From IMG/VR virus record IMGVR_UViG_3300043429_000469, positions 1 to 38,967 of that record: a DNA stretch of 38,967 nt; one strand, written 5' to 3'. A program made the translations under genes and the position numbers. Source of the DNA: a virus. Below the pieces are notes generated by a model. That model was not told the origin of the DNA, searched no databases, and saw only the letters and a list, made by a program, of their open reading frames with translations. Position 1 is the stretch's first letter. Each line of letters opens with the position of its first letter. Positions 27,622 through 36,789 of the stretch are shown here, piece after piece.

Positions 27622-28863
27622 ATGGCTAACACGACTCTTACCGCAGACATCATCGCCAAAGAGGCGCTGGTTCTTCTCGAAAACAACCTTGGTGTTCTCG
27701 ATACCTTCTACCGCGCCCCCGAAGAGGAATATTCCGACACGGTGAACGGGTACAAGAAGGGTGCCACCATCTCCATCCGCCGTCCTGCTGATTTCACCGT
27801 CCGCACCGGCGCAACCCTTAGCTCCCAGGACGTCATTGAAGGCAAGGTTGCCTTCTCTGTGGACCAGCAGCGCGGTATCGACTTTGAGTTTACCTCGACC
27901 GATCTCACCCTGTCTGTCTCCAAGATGTCGGAGCGTGTGCTGAAGCCCGCGATGTCCTCGCTGGTGAACGCCATTACCGCCGATTGCATGAACACCTTCT
28001 ACCCGGCTGTTTACAACTGGGTGGGCGATCACGGTCAGATCATCAACTCGTTCCAGGACTTCTACAAGGGTGCTGAGCGGTTGAACGAAATGGCTGCGCC
28101 GGATGATAGCCGCTATGCGGCCCTGTCTCCGTCGGATCACGCTGGCATGCTGGGCAACCTGACGGGCCTTTATATCTCGTCTGATGCCAAGGGCGCTTAT
28201 CGCAACGGCAACCTCGGTCCGATCGGTGGCGTCGAAACCCTGATGTCGCAGGTTGTTCCGACCCACACCAACGGCACCACTTATGGCACGCCGCTGATCC
28301 GTGGCACGGGCAACTCGGTGTCCTATGACACTGCCAATAACACTTGGAGCATGGCTCTTTCCACTGACGGCTGGACGGCCAACGCCTCCATTACCGCTGG
28401 TACGGTGTTCACTCTGGCTGGTGTCTTTATGGTCAACCCGAAGACCAAGGCTGTCACTGACATTCTGCAGCAGTTCACTGTTCTGACTGCAGCGACCGCC
28501 AACGCCACGACCACTAACGAAACCCTTCTGACTGTCTCGCCTCCGATCATCACGTCTGGTCCGCACCAGACCGTGAACGCGGCTCCGGCTGACAACGCGG
28601 TCATTACCGTGAAGGGTTCGGCGTCTACCTCCTACCGTCAGAACCTCATGTACCACAAGAACGCCTTCGCGCTCGCCATGGTGCCGATGGAACTGCCGCC
28701 TGGTGCGTATGGCGCGGCTCGCCAGTCCTACAAGGGCATCAGCGTCCGTGTTGCCCCGGTGTGGGATGGTACCAACGACGTCTCCAAGTGGCGTCTGGAC
28801 GTCCTCTATGGCCGCAAGTGCATTGATCCGCGCCTTGCGGTTCGCCTGTCCGGAACTTCGTAA
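27622..28863 (+). CDS. Major capsid protein (P22 coat-like)
   Basis: 413 residues; AAGGAG precedes ATG 27622. The sequence shows the P22-type coat pattern: 'ANTTLTADIIAKEALVLLENNLGVLDTFYR', 'GYKKGATISIRRPADFTVR', 'DQQRGIDFEFTSTDLTLSVSKMSERVLKPAMSSLVNAI', and the end 'GISVRVAPVWDGTNDVSKWRLDVLYGRKCIDPRLAVRL'. HK97 fold. A Thr/Ala-rich insertion around 220-310 corresponds to the place of the I-domain of P22 coat. Codon use is strongly biased to C-ending codons, as expected of the most expressed gene. Confidence 0.93.
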   Translation: MANTTLTADIIAKEALVLLENNLGVLDTFYRAPEEEYSDTVNGYKKGATISIRRPADFTVRTGATLSSQDVIEGKVAFSVDQQRGIDFEFTSTDLTLSVSKMSERVLKPAMSSLVNAITADCMNTFYPAVYNWVGDHGQIINSFQDFYKGAERLNEMAAPDDSRYAALSPSDHAGMLGNLTGLYISSDAKGAYRNGNLGPIGGVETLMSQVVPTHTNGTTYGTPLIRGTGNSVSYDTANNTWSMALSTDGWTANASITAGTVFTLAGVFMVNPKTKAVTDILQQFTVLTAATANATTTNETLLTVSPPIITSGPHQTVNAAPADNAVITVKGSASTSYRQNLMYHKNAFALAMVPMELPPGAYGAARQSYKGISVRVAPVWDGTNDVSKWRLDVLYGRKCIDPRLAVRLSGTS

Positions 28864-28870
28864 CAACAAG

Positions 28871-28898
28871 AAGGGTGGGGGTTCGCCTCCACCCTTTT
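28871..28898 (+). terminator. UUCG-capped hairpin after the coat gene
   Basis: An 11-bp stem (28871-28881/28886-28896, one G-T pair) is closed by TTCG and followed by only TTTTCC. It lies 8 nt after the coat stop. The short T-run suggests partial termination or 3'-end protection, raising coat mRNA over the downstream genes. Confidence 0.7.
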
Positions 28899-28914
28899 CC
28901 AGACAGGAGACGCC

Positions 28915-29586
28915 ATGCCCACTTATGCCGACATGCGCAGCCGCATTGCCGAAGAACTTGCGAACGATGGTGACATTACCTCGACGCAGATCGACCGGGC
29001 AATTCAAAGCGCCATTCAGGATTACGAGGGTGAGGCTTTCTGGTTCAACCAGAAGGTCGGAACGTTTGCAACCGTGGCGGCTCAAGAGCTTTATACGGCG
29101 TCAGATTTTGCTGACATCCCGAACATTATCAGTCTTCGTTCCGTTCGCCTTGTAGGTTCCGGCAAAGACCGCGAGCCCATTGAAGGTGTGGACAACAATT
29201 CCATCGAAGACATTCAGGACGGCACCGTTACGGGTGAGCCGCGCCTGTATTCCCGCTTTGAAAACAAGCTCAGGCTCTATCCAATCCCGTCAAGCGTCTA
29301 CACGGTGAAGATGTCTTACATCTATCGCCTTGCCGCGCTTGTGAACGACACGGATACGAATGCATGGACTGAGGATTGTGAAGAAATGATCCGGCAGGCC
29401 GCAAAGAAGCGCCTGTGCCTTGATATTCTCCTTGCCGATGACATGGCGGCGCGCTGCGCAATGCTTGAGAAGGAAGCATACGCCGGGGTTCGCAAGGAAA
29501 ACCGTTTGCGCAGCCCGCAGAGCTACCTCCGCACTGATTTGCCGTTTGGTCGTCGGTCCTATGAGTTTTCCAGGTGGCGCGGATGA
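28915..29586 (+). CDS. Head-tail connector (gp4-like)
   Basis: 223 residues; AGGAGA precedes ATG 28915. 'PTYADMRSRIAEELANDGDITSTQIDRAIQSAIQDYEGEAFWFNQK' and 'NKLRLYPIPSSVYTVKMSYIYRLAAL' match adaptor proteins of podoviruses, which form a ring below the portal. Helical, with a C-terminal arm (RSPQSYLRTDLPFGRRSYEFSRWRG) that would reach the portal or nozzle. Coupled to the next gene by ATGA. Confidence 0.75.
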   Translation: MPTYADMRSRIAEELANDGDITSTQIDRAIQSAIQDYEGEAFWFNQKVGTFATVAAQELYTASDFADIPNIISLRSVRLVGSGKDREPIEGVDNNSIEDIQDGTVTGEPRLYSRFENKLRLYPIPSSVYTVKMSYIYRLAALVNDTDTNAWTEDCEEMIRQAAKKRLCLDILLADDMAARCAMLEKEAYAGVRKENRLRSPQSYLRTDLPFGRRSYEFSRWRG

Positions 29587-31055
29587 TACCTCTGGCGCCG
29601 TGGCTTCCTGACAGTGCAGAGTTTGCCAATGTTTCTTCAGAAGCGTTGAACGTCATTCCGTCTTCCTACGGCTTCCGTCCCTTTCCGGGGTTTACGAACA
29701 CTGCGTCTGCCATCACGGCTCGCGCGCAAGGTGCCATTTCGGTACGCTCCATCAGCGGAACCATCTTCAACTTCTGTGGCGATGCGACAAAGCTCTACAA
29801 ATTAGCATCGGATGGCCTGTCGTGGACTGACGTTTCCCGCACAACTGGTGGTGCCTATACCGTAGCGGCAGACAGCAAATGGTCATTTGCCCAATACGGC
29901 GATTACCTTATGGCGACCAACGGTAACGATGCCGTTCAGGTGTTCCAGTTGGGTGTTTCAACCAACTTCGCGGCTCTTAGCGGCACGCCTCCGGCTGCAT
30001 ACTTTGCAGGCGCTATTCGTGAATTTGGTGTTCTTGCCAAGACGTCCTCGGAAAACAACCGCGTTCGGTGGTCTGCCATTGGTGACATTGCGGATTGGGT
30101 AGCCTCTGCCACTACGCTGTCGGATTACCAGGATTTGCCCGATGGGGGCTCCATCATGGGCTTCGTCGGTGGCGAATTTGGCATCGTCTTTCAAGAGCGC
30201 GCCATTACCCGCATGTCGTTTGAAGGCCCACCCACCGCATTCCGCTTCGACAAGATTGCCAGTTTCCTTGGCTGTCGTGCTGACGGGTCAATCGCCGCGT
30301 TTGAGAACTTCGCGTTCTTCCTTGGCGACGATGGCATGTACATGATCCGGGGCGGTTCTGAAATTATCCCCATTGGGGTGGAGAAGGTAGACCGCTGGAT
30401 TGAAGCCAACCTTGATGCGAATTACCTTTACCGCATCACCTCGGCAATTGACCCCATCAACAAGCTGTACGTCATGGGCTTCCCGAGCCTTTCAACGGGC
30501 ACGGGCAGTCCGACAGAGATTATCATCTATCATTGGCCGACGGGTCAGTGGTCGCGCGCTTCCGTCAATCATGAGATCATCTACGCGGCGGCAACGCAGG
30601 CCACTTACACCATTGACGGCATGGACGCGGCATCCTCCACGGTTGATGGGCTTCCGTTCCCGGTTGACAGCCGCTTTTGGGCTGGTACGGGCCGCTTGCT
30701 TTTGTCCGGGTTTGATACCTTGCACAGGCAGGGATTTTTCTCAGCAGCCAACCTTGCTGCAACTATTGAGACGGGCGACACACAACTAACGCCGGGGCGT
30801 CGTTCGCTTCTCAAGGGTCTGCGCCCCATTGTGGAAGGCACCACGGTCACGCCATCCCTCACAGTTGGCAAACGTAACTACCTCAATGAGCCTGTGACTT
30901 ACGGCTCACCAATCGCAGTCAACGCCTATGGCATCTGCAATGCGCGAGTGAACGGGCGCTATCACCGGGCGCGGATCACCATTCCTGCGGGCAATCTTTG
31001 GAACTTTGCGCGCGGGGTAGATGACCTCAACTTTTCACCTGTCGGAAGACGGTAG
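29583..31055 (+). CDS. Tail nozzle / DNA stabilisation protein (gp10-like)
   Basis: 490 residues from ATG 29583 (ATGA overlap). 'MIPLAPWLPDSAEFANVSSEALNVIPSSYGFRPFPGF' is the typical start of podovirus tail-nozzle proteins; repeated blades ('FNFCGDATKLYKL', 'WSFAQYGDYLMATNGND', 'FGVLAKTSSENNRVRWSAIGDIADW') suggest a beta-propeller, as in P22 gp10. It would close the portal channel after packaging. Length is close to gp10. Confidence 0.75.
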   Translation: MIPLAPWLPDSAEFANVSSEALNVIPSSYGFRPFPGFTNTASAITARAQGAISVRSISGTIFNFCGDATKLYKLASDGLSWTDVSRTTGGAYTVAADSKWSFAQYGDYLMATNGNDAVQVFQLGVSTNFAALSGTPPAAYFAGAIREFGVLAKTSSENNRVRWSAIGDIADWVASATTLSDYQDLPDGGSIMGFVGGEFGIVFQERAITRMSFEGPPTAFRFDKIASFLGCRADGSIAAFENFAFFLGDDGMYMIRGGSEIIPIGVEKVDRWIEANLDANYLYRITSAIDPINKLYVMGFPSLSTGTGSPTEIIIYHWPTGQWSRASVNHEIIYAAATQATYTIDGMDAASSTVDGLPFPVDSRFWAGTGRLLLSGFDTLHRQGFFSAANLAATIETGDTQLTPGRRSLLKGLRPIVEGTTVTPSLTVGKRNYLNEPVTYGSPIAVNAYGICNARVNGRYHRARITIPAGNLWNFARGVDDLNFSPVGRR

Positions 31056-31073
31056 TTATCAGGAGTAATTCAT

Positions 31074-31814
31074 ATGTCGGCACGGGACGCTGAAAGCGGT
31101 TCAAGCACATACAAGGGCGGCTCTGGCAGTGCTGGTGGCCTCGGTAATGGCGGCATTGGCGGTGGCATGGGCGGCGGCGGCAATCATGGCGGCGGCATGG
31201 GCGGTGGTGCTGGCCGCAACGGTGGTATTGGCAACCGCACTGGCCTGACCACGGGAAACCGCATGTATGGCGGCATGGCTTTTGGCCGTCCTGGCGGACG
31301 TGCGATGAACCCCGGTGCTTGGGGTATTCGCCCCTCGCCTCGGGTTATGCAAGGCGCGCTCAATCGGCCCGCGCGTCCGGGCCTGCTGGGAAATCCGACC
31401 CCTGCATCAATTCCGGGCGTCAATCCGGTTCCTGAATACGCTCCGTTGACGGCTTTCCGAGATCCGATGGCGATGTACACAACGCTTACCCCGCCTCGCG
31501 AAGCGCCCATTCCACCGTCTGGCCTGATGTACGGTAACGGCGGCTTGTGGCCAGGCCAAGCAACCACTCCGCAGGCTCCAGCGCGCAGTTACTACAGCGA
31601 CTTGAGGGCCTACAACTCAGCCTATGGCCCGGAGTACGCGGCGCTTGCTGGTGGAAACAGAGTCGGCATCGGTGAATGGACGCGCAACACCAACCAAATC
31701 AACAATGTTACAGGATATGACCCCGGATACCGGGCAGATACCAACATGACCACGCGCGGTCACACTGGCAGTTGGCGCGGTTATGGCGGTTGGAATTCGC
31801 TCGGTTTCAATTGA
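31074..31814 (+). CDS. Glycine-rich virion-type protein
   Basis: 246 residues; AGGAG precedes ATG 31074. Residues 8-60 are almost only Gly with Ser, Asn and Met (GSAGGLGNGGIGGGMGGGGNHGG...), so disordered. The middle is Pro-rich, and the C-terminus aromatic ('YSDLRAYNSAYGPEYAALAGGNRVGIGEWTRNTNQ'). Position among tail genes suggests a virion component, perhaps ejected. The next gene has a similar initiation region and composition. Confidence 0.6.
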   Translation: MSARDAESGSSTYKGGSGSAGGLGNGGIGGGMGGGGNHGGGMGGGAGRNGGIGNRTGLTTGNRMYGGMAFGRPGGRAMNPGAWGIRPSPRVMQGALNRPARPGLLGNPTPASIPGVNPVPEYAPLTAFRDPMAMYTTLTPPREAPIPPSGLMYGNGGLWPGQATTPQAPARSYYSDLRAYNSAYGPEYAALAGGNRVGIGEWTRNTNQINNVTGYDPGYRADTNMTTRGHTGSWRGYGGWNSLGFN

Positions 31815-31832
31815 CGGGCAAGGAGTAATCAA

Positions 31833-32237
31833 ATGGCCACGTCACCTCGCGACCAATCCGCAAAACAGATCATGAAACAGATTAGCTACGGCATGCGAAA
31901 CTCCCCAAGGGGTAGTGGGGGCATGGGCGCTATGATGGGGTTCATGGGCCTCCCCTTCATGTCAAGGGGCGAAAGTTATGGCGGTCCCTTTTCGTCCATT
32001 GACCCTCTGTCGCCTGATTTTTGGGGGAGAGTTATTGGCAGGAACGGAACCCAGGCTGAGAGGCCACCGCTTCCTCCGCGCACCCCATCCAACGATGGTG
32101 CGGGACAGCCGTATTGGCAGTTTCCGCAGTACTCGCAGACTTGGGCCTTCACCCCTCCTGAGCCGACGCCGTATCTATACCCGCAGCCGTTCGATCCGAA
32201 AAAATACGGCAACCCGTTTGCCAAGGACAAGAAATGA
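31833..32237 (+). CDS. Gly/Pro-rich virion-type protein
   Basis: 134 residues; AAGGAG precedes ATG 31833. Start 'ATSPRDQSAKQIMKQISYGMRNSPRGSGGMGAMMGFMG', end 'YSQTWAFTPPEPTPYLYPQPFDPKKYGNPFAKDKK'. Low complexity, probably extended. No family recognised. Confidence 0.55.
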   Translation: MATSPRDQSAKQIMKQISYGMRNSPRGSGGMGAMMGFMGLPFMSRGESYGGPFSSIDPLSPDFWGRVIGRNGTQAERPPLPPRTPSNDGAGQPYWQFPQYSQTWAFTPPEPTPYLYPQPFDPKKYGNPFAKDKK

Positions 32238-32587
32238 ACACGGATCGGCGCGACTTCGCACCGTTTGCGCTGAAGTGGTTTCCAACACTTGTGGACGCCA
32301 CCAGCGATGATTGGCATTTCTTCCTTGACAAGGTGACGGGCCTTGACACCCCGATCGACATGCCGAACGGCAGCGCATTCGACCGCTGGCGTCAGGCTTT
32401 GGCGGCTCAAGGGTATCCGGCGTTCCCATACACGGCCACTGACGTTGCGGGCGCTAAGGCAAAAGCGACTGCGATGCTGGAGGCGGAAGAGAGGCGGGCG
32501 GCTTCCATTGGCAAGAGCCTGGATGTTCTAGCGAAGGAAGCGCCGAACTGGACGGTCGAGGAAATGTTGTCCAGCGCGAAGGGGTGA
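32234..32587 (+). CDS. Hypothetical late protein
   Basis: 117 residues, ATGA overlap. 'DFAPFALKWFPTLVDATSDDWHFFLDKVTGLDTPIDMPNGSAFDRWRQAL' then a charged helix 'AKAKATAMLEAEERRAASIGKSLDVLAKEAP'. Soluble and helical. No function known; probably virion assembly by position. Confidence 0.6.
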   Translation: MNTDRRDFAPFALKWFPTLVDATSDDWHFFLDKVTGLDTPIDMPNGSAFDRWRQALAAQGYPAFPYTATDVAGAKAKATAMLEAEERRAASIGKSLDVLAKEAPNWTVEEMLSSAKG

Positions 32588-32591
32588 GGCA

Positions 32592-32927
32592 ATGACCATC
32601 CGCTCTTTCCTTCACTTTCCTCCCCCGCCGAATGACCCGTTCTCGCGGCGCATGTACGAAGTGCTTCAGCAGATTCGTTCCGGCAAGACAGAGAATGTTG
32701 CAGAGGTAACGCTTACCGCTGGTGCCGCGTCCACCACAATAACGGACATCCGCATATCTCCGCAGTCCGTCATTGTTTGGCATCCCCGCACGGCCAATGC
32801 AGCAGCCGAGCTTGCGGCGGGGACCATGTACATAACAGACGCCAACATGGGCAATGGAACGGCAACAATCACTCATGCCAACAACTCACAGACAGATCGT
32901 GACTTCCGTCTCGCAATTGTCGGCTAA
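32592..32927 (+). CDS. Small virion-type beta protein
   Basis: 111 residues. After a helical start ('NDPFSRRMYEVLQQIRSGKTEN') it is beta-rich: 'VAEVTLTAGAASTTITDIRISPQSVIVWHPRTANAAAELAAGTMYITD... GTATITHANNSQTDRDFRLAIVG'. This resembles small phage proteins that sit on fibres or ejection complexes, but no clear family. Its last 53 nt overlap the next gene. Confidence 0.6.
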   Translation: MTIRSFLHFPPPPNDPFSRRMYEVLQQIRSGKTENVAEVTLTAGAASTTITDIRISPQSVIVWHPRTANAAAELAAGTMYITDANMGNGTATITHANNSQTDRDFRLAIVG

Positions 32928-33327
32928 ACGCATCCCCTGCCAAGGTGTTCTGGTGGATGATCTCGGGCGCGTCTGGAAAGAATGCGTTACACTGCTCACG
33001 CCTGCGTTGAATGGCAATACGACTATCGAGCAGGTGCTGACTGCCATCTTTGCCAAGGATGCGCAGTTGTGGATCGGTTCCGACAACGGCGAAATTCAGG
33101 TCGCTTGCGTCACTGAACTCATTCGGCGCGGTAGCAGTCTTTACTGCAACGTATGGCTCACAGGTGGCCGTGGCGTGAATAACTGGATTTATTTCCTCGA
33201 AACCATCGAAGCATGGGCCAAGGAACGCGGCTGTGACGCCATGTTGATTGACCGCGCCCGCAAGGGGTGGGGCCGCTTGCTTCCCGACTACAAAATCAAA
33301 ACAGTTACGCTTGTGAAGGACATTTAA
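32875..33327 (+). CDS. GNAT-like late protein
   Basis: 150 residues from ATG 32875, inside the end of the previous gene. 'VLTAIFAKDAQLWIGSDNGEIQVACVTELIRRGSSLYCNVWLTGGRGVNNWIYFLETIEAWAKERGCDAMLIDRARKGWGRLLPDYKIKT' shows the layout of the acetyltransferase-like proteins found beside podovirus ejection genes ('GW.+.LP.Y'). Catalysis is unproven; it may be a structural use of the GNAT fold. Confidence 0.65.
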   Translation: MPTTHRQIVTSVSQLSAKRIPCQGVLVDDLGRVWKECVTLLTPALNGNTTIEQVLTAIFAKDAQLWIGSDNGEIQVACVTELIRRGSSLYCNVWLTGGRGVNNWIYFLETIEAWAKERGCDAMLIDRARKGWGRLLPDYKIKTVTLVKDI

Positions 33328-33329
33328 GC

Positions 33330-34103
33330 ATGGATTCACCTGGGAACAACAAAGTTAAAGAGACACAGAAATCCGAGCCCTGGGGTCCGCAGGCGCCCTA
33401 CCTCAAGTACGGCATGGACGAAGCCAAGCGGCTTTATCAGGAGGCGGGGCCTGAATATTATCCCGGTTCAACGGTTGCCCCGTTCAGTTCAACGCAGCAG
33501 CGGGCGCAGCAGTTAGGCACCTACCGAGCGTTGACTGGCAATACCTCCATGAATCAGGCGGAATCCGTCAACAGCGACTTCATGTCGGGCAAGTACCTCA
33601 ACAGCGACCCTTACTCGGATCAGGTCTACCAGAACATTCAGTCCAAGGTTCTGCCTTCGGTGAACTCGCAGTTCATGGGTTCTGGCCGTTACGGCTCCAA
33701 CCTCCAGACCGATACGGCAACCCGCGCACTGACTGAGGCTTATTCGCCTTATGCCTCGCAGCAGTACCAGCAGGGCCTTGACCGTATGGAGCAGGCGGCG
33801 GCTATGGCACCGACCTTTGCGGCGAACGATTGGACCGACATCAACGCGCTGTCCAACATCGGCGGTCAGCAGCGAGAGCTTGGCCAGCAGGAACTGAATG
33901 ACGCAGTTGCGCGGTGGGATTGGTATCAGCAGCTTCCCTACAACAAGCTTGGCCAGTTCCAAAACAACATCGGCGGCAACTACGGCGGCACGACTGTCGG
34001 CACGACAAAGACGCCGCAGCCGTCCATGTTCTCTCAGGTTGCTGGCGCAGGTATGGGCTTGATTGGTGCCGCTGGCGGCCTCGGCTGGCGTCCGTTTGGT
34101 TAA
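33330..34103 (+). CDS. Putative ejection / internal virion protein
   Basis: 257 residues from ATG 33330 (AAGGA upstream). 'YPGSTVAPFSSTQQRAQQLGTYRALTGN', 'VLPSVNSQFMGSGRYGSNLQTDTATRALTEAYSPYASQQYQQGLDRMEQAA' and 'GNYGGTTVG' are typical of a podovirus virion protein family near ejection genes. Gln-rich and helical, closing with a Gly/Ala helix ('VAGAGMGLIGAAGGLGW') that could enter a membrane. It probably helps carry DNA across the envelope. Confidence 0.7.
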   Translation: MDSPGNNKVKETQKSEPWGPQAPYLKYGMDEAKRLYQEAGPEYYPGSTVAPFSSTQQRAQQLGTYRALTGNTSMNQAESVNSDFMSGKYLNSDPYSDQVYQNIQSKVLPSVNSQFMGSGRYGSNLQTDTATRALTEAYSPYASQQYQQGLDRMEQAAAMAPTFAANDWTDINALSNIGGQQRELGQQELNDAVARWDWYQQLPYNKLGQFQNNIGGNYGGTTVGTTKTPQPSMFSQVAGAGMGLIGAAGGLGWRPFG

Positions 34104-34114
34104 TGGGGGTTGAT

Positions 34115-35161
34115 ATGAATCTTCTCGGTTTTCAGAACCCTTATTCTGATGAAACAACGCAGCTCTTGGGGCTCAATCCCAGCGAGATGCGGAGGCAGGC
34201 CATTTTCCAAGGTCTGATGCAGGCGGGCGCAGGACTTGCCACAACTGGCAATGTTGGCGGCGCTATGCTTGGCCTTGCGCGCGGCATAAATGACGGTCGT
34301 GAGCAATACATGGATCAGGCGCTTCTTGGATACAGGGCGAAAACAAACGCTGAGGAAGCCGCTTGGCGGCAGCAGCAGCGCCAGGAAGAGGCAGCGGCTA
34401 GGCAGGCAGAGGAAGAGGCGCAAAACGCGGCCATTGCGGGCCTTCCGCCTGAAATGCGCTCTTTGGCTAAGGCGTTCCCGAGCGCGGTCATTCCGCAGTA
34501 TGTGCGAAACACCTACTTCCCTGAACAGGCTGGTGCGAACGTCAACAGCTATGCACCTATTCCCTACGACATGGGCGATGGCCAGGTTGGCTATGGCATC
34601 CCCAAGTCTGACGGGACGTTTACGCCCGTACAGGGTCCAGATGGTGCCAAGTTCCTGTCGCCATATGACAAGGCTTATCAGCAAGGGGCTGGCTCCACGG
34701 CGGGCAAGACGATCACTGAACAACGTCTCACCGCGCCCGCCGATTTGCAGGCTGCGGACATGGCTCTTGGCATATTGGATCAAATTGTCTCGCATCCCTA
34801 CCTTGAGCGAGGAACGGGTTTCTCGTCGTATGGAAATGTGGTGCGTGGCACTGGTGGGTATGACTTCCAGAACCTTGTTGAGCAGGCAAAGAGCGGAGCC
34901 TTTCTGACCGCCATTGAGCAGATGAAGGGGCTTGGCGCGCTGTCCAACATGGAAGGACAGGCGGCAACCGCAGCCGTAACGCGCATGGATTCGGCAACGT
35001 CAAAGGAAGCCTTCCTGAAAGCAGTTGCGGATTATCGCGGCATCATCGAGACGGCCAAGGATCGCGCAATGTCGCGTGGCGCGGAAGGTCAGCAGCCTGT
35101 TCCCCAGCCCATTCAGGGTGGTCCTTCCATTGACGATCTTGTCAAGCAATACGGTGGTTAA
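34115..35161 (+). CDS. Putative ejection / internal virion protein
   Basis: 348 residues from ATG 34115 (GGGGG 5 nt upstream); ATG 34103 is possible. N-terminus 'QAIFQGLMQAGAGLATTGNVGGAMLGLARGINDG' is a Gly/Ala amphipathic helix, then a Glu/Gln/Ala coiled coil ('EEAAWRQQQRQEEAAARQAEEEAQNAA'). The C-terminal half is helical ('AADMALGILDQIVSHPYLERGTGF'). This is the usual make-up of P22 gp7/gp20-type ejected proteins. No lytic transglycosylase motif is visible. Confidence 0.7.
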   Translation: MNLLGFQNPYSDETTQLLGLNPSEMRRQAIFQGLMQAGAGLATTGNVGGAMLGLARGINDGREQYMDQALLGYRAKTNAEEAAWRQQQRQEEAAARQAEEEAQNAAIAGLPPEMRSLAKAFPSAVIPQYVRNTYFPEQAGANVNSYAPIPYDMGDGQVGYGIPKSDGTFTPVQGPDGAKFLSPYDKAYQQGAGSTAGKTITEQRLTAPADLQAADMALGILDQIVSHPYLERGTGFSSYGNVVRGTGGYDFQNLVEQAKSGAFLTAIEQMKGLGALSNMEGQAATAAVTRMDSATSKEAFLKAVADYRGIIETAKDRAMSRGAEGQQPVPQPIQGGPSIDDLVKQYGG

Positions 35162-35163
35162 AC

Positions 35164-36789
35164 ATGGCAACCCTTGAGCAGCTTCAGCGGGCGTTGGTGA
35201 ATGCCCATAACGCTGGTGACACCGTTGCCGCGAAGTCTCTTGCCAACGAAATCATCAGGATCGGTGGTGCGGAGCAGTCTGCGCCTGCTGCGCCGCAAGC
35301 GCCGCAAGACTATTCTGACATCAGCGCAGCCATCCCAGATGTTGCCGTGAACCGTGAGCAGCGCCAGTACAACGCGCTTCCGGCTTGGGGCCAAGCGCTG
35401 GTGGCTGGGCAGGATATGCTCAACATTGGCGTTAACGGGATTACCTTGGGCCATGCCGACAAAGCCGCCGCCGGCATGGACTCAATGCTGGGCAGGGGCT
35501 CTTATGAAGATCGGTTGGCGTACCATAGAAAAATGACCGACGATGCCAGAAGCAGGGCAGGATCGGCGGGCGTGGTGGCTGATGTGCTTGGAACGCTCGC
35601 CCCGGCAACCGGTCTTGCCAAGTCGTTCCTCTCGGCCTCGCGGGCTGTTCCTGCGACCTTGGGCGGTGGGCTTGGGCTTGCCGCTCGAACGGGGGCAATG
35701 GCTGCTGATGGCGCAACACTTGGCACGGTGCAGGCGTGGGGGAACGACCAGGACGCCGCGACGGGTGCCATGTTGGGCGCTCTTGGTGGCGCGGGCGGTA
35801 ACCTCCTTGGTGAAGGCATCAGCGCTGGCCTTGGGAAGGTCGCTGGCGCGTTCAATGCCAAACCCAAGGTCATGGCACCGGAGGAATTGAAAGCCGCTGG
35901 CAGTGCCGCCTATGGCCGCGCAAAGGATGCGGGCGTAGTATTCAAGCCGGAGGCTGTCGGGCGGCTGCGTGATACCGTTTACAAAGACATGGCCGAATTT
36001 GGATGGGACCCGCGTTTGCAGCCGGGTGCTGAAGTCGTTTATGACAGACTTTCCCGACTTGCTGAGGGTGGGAACGTCGGTCTTGATGGCCTAGAGTCCG
36101 TCAGAAAGATTGCGGGCAACGCCTATAACCCGCTGAACAACAGCAACAATGAACTGCTCCGTCAAATTACCCAGCGGGTAGATGATTTTGCAGCAAACGC
36201 AGGCCCTGACGACATTCTGATGGGGAATGCAAAAGCTGCAACCGATGCCCTAAGCGAAGGTAGGGGCTATTGGGCTCGCTTCCGCAAGTTGGAAAAAGTC
36301 CAGGAACTCATTGATCGAGCCGGGCGGCGTGCGGGTTCAACGGGTTCCGGTGGCAATGTTGAGAATGCAACGCGGCAAGAACTGCGCAAAATCTTAGACA
36401 ACAAGAAGATGATGCGCGGATTTACGCCGGATGAAATCAACGCCATTGAGGCTGCTGTCATGGGAACGGGGGCGCAAAACACGCTTCGTCTCCTGGGGAA
36501 GCTGTCTCCGCAGGGGAACGGGCTTATGGCTGGCCTTGGGCTTGGCGGAGCCTTTGCAATGCCTCAAGTCGCTGTTCCGGCCATGCTCATTGGTGCTGGT
36601 GCGAAGAAGGGTGCGGAAGCGATGACGCGCGCCAATGCCGAGTATGTGAAACGCCTCATCGCAACGGGCGGAAACAAGGCATCGTTGCTGGGACAGCCTA
36701 ACGCTGTTCAACGACTTGCCCAACAATACAGGCCGCTACTGGGTCGGGCCTTGATGTCCGGTGCTCTTGTCGGCACGGCTGGGCAATAA
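35164..36789 (+). CDS. Large ejection-type virion protein
   Basis: 541 residues. N-terminal helix 'EQLQRALVNAHNAGDTVAAKSLANEIIRI' is the familiar start of such proteins. Residues 120-215 are Gly/Ala-rich and hydrophobic ('GVVADVLGTLAPATGLAKSFL', 'ATGAMLGALGGAGGNLLGEG'), the centre is helical, and another hydrophobic stretch ('LMAGLGLGGAFAMPQVAVPAMLIGAGA') lies near 455-480. It resembles P22 gp16-type proteins that insert into the inner membrane. The last 54 nt overlap an antisense gene. Confidence 0.7.
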   Translation: MATLEQLQRALVNAHNAGDTVAAKSLANEIIRIGGAEQSAPAAPQAPQDYSDISAAIPDVAVNREQRQYNALPAWGQALVAGQDMLNIGVNGITLGHADKAAAGMDSMLGRGSYEDRLAYHRKMTDDARSRAGSAGVVADVLGTLAPATGLAKSFLSASRAVPATLGGGLGLAARTGAMAADGATLGTVQAWGNDQDAATGAMLGALGGAGGNLLGEGISAGLGKVAGAFNAKPKVMAPEELKAAGSAAYGRAKDAGVVFKPEAVGRLRDTVYKDMAEFGWDPRLQPGAEVVYDRLSRLAEGGNVGLDGLESVRKIAGNAYNPLNNSNNELLRQITQRVDDFAANAGPDDILMGNAKAATDALSEGRGYWARFRKLEKVQELIDRAGRRAGSTGSGGNVENATRQELRKILDNKKMMRGFTPDEINAIEAAVMGTGAQNTLRLLGKLSPQGNGLMAGLGLGGAFAMPQVAVPAMLIGAGAKKGAEAMTRANAEYVKRLIATGGNKASLLGQPNAVQRLAQQYRPLLGRALMSGALVGTAGQ

